Positions 5,265 to 5,366 of a DNA stretch of 5,366 bases are shown in pieces. The notes beneath the pieces were generated by a model that did not search any database, was not told the origin of the DNA, and was given only the letters and a program-made list of their open reading frames with translations. The position numbers were made by a program, and so were the translations under genes. The DNA is from Planctomycetota bacterium (GTDB lineage: Bacteria; Planctomycetota; B129-G9). The stretch is taken from assembly GCA_030622295.1 (NCBI GenBank), contig JAUXGI010000113.1, positions 1-5,366 on the forward strand. Direction: 5' to 3'. Every line of letters starts with the position of its first letter. Position 1 is the stretch's first letter.

Positions 5265-5293
5265 ATAGTATCAGAGTGAGCCGTCCCTTTCAA
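5265..5293 (-). promoter_or_regulatory. Promoter of the TMTC-like gene
   Basis: On the minus strand TTGAAA (5288-5293, 5 of 6 matches) is followed by a 17-bp spacer and TACTAT (5265-5270, 4 of 6). A TG one base upstream of the -10 makes it an extended -10 element. Transcription would start near 5258, about 42 nt before the ATG at 5216. Confidence 0.6.
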
Positions 5294-5341
5294 TTCCAAG
5301 CCACCGTCGCCGAGTATGTAAGAATCCTTAATAGTGTCAGC

Positions 5342-5366
5342 GACCCGTACGGGCAGGCTGGGTCAG
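5342..5366. repeat. Inverted repeat at the right edge, possibly truncated
   Basis: GACCC (5342-5346) pairs with GGGTC (5360-5364) across a 13-nt loop. The palindrome CCCGTACGGG (5344-5353) overlaps the left arm. The last seven bases, GGGTCAG, are the beginning of the GGGTCAGAC motif found in the palindromic element at 2078-2175. The window ends here, so whether it continues as another copy cannot be seen. Confidence 0.35.

Noticed and set aside
3795..5279. 494-codon open frame on the plus strand opposite the TMTC-like gene
   Set aside because: Its translation is rich in Arg, Gln, Glu and His with no domain-like pattern, which is typical of an antisense shadow of a GC-rich gene. The minus strand encodes a protein with clear family motifs over the same bases.

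Overview
The window looks like chromosomal DNA from an uncultured Gram-negative bacterium with a fairly GC-rich genome. Three things point this way: a bacterial ribosomal protein S21 gene, a typical lipoprotein signal peptide, and sigma70-type promoter hexamers. The TMTC-like TPR membrane glycosyltransferase and the palindromic intergenic repeats resemble what is common in candidate phyla such as Omnitrophota, the planctomycete-related groups and some former deltaproteobacteria. The sequence alone does not fix the lineage. No phage, plasmid, CRISPR, tRNA or rRNA signal is present.

Layout. Positions 1-393 hold no gene, but they contain a strong extended -10 promoter (143-170) and a transcribed leader of about 217 nt with several hairpins. 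The leader precedes rpsU (394-603, +). A strong hairpin terminator (628-659) separates rpsU from a convergent family-4 glycosyltransferase (664-2025, -). The 342 bp between the glycosyltransferase start and the next gene hold a nested, roughly 98-bp imperfect inverted repeat (2078-2175), a further copy of its GTCTGACCC motif (2220-2228), and small dyads just upstream of a lipoprotein gene. That gene (2368-2826, +) encodes 152 residues with a possible NTF2-like fold. It converges on a 772-residue TMTC-like membrane glycosyltransferase with C-terminal TPRs (2898-5216, -). A perfect 15-bp palindrome lies between these two stops. The last 150 bp carry a plausible promoter for the TMTC-like gene and end in what may be another copy of the GGGTCAG motif, cut by the window edge.

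How the genes relate. All four genes look monocistronic, because each neighbouring pair is either convergent or divergent. The two glycosyltransferases could both act in cell-envelope glycan or protein glycosylation: GT4 in the cytosol on nucleotide-sugars, the TMTC-like GT-C enzyme on the outer face of the inner membrane with a lipid-linked sugar. No shared operon supports a common pathway. No complete, clearly new system is visible. The parts most worth a second look are the palindromic intergenic elements, the structured rpsU leader and the Asp-Asn variant of the first-loop motif in the TMTC-like enzyme.
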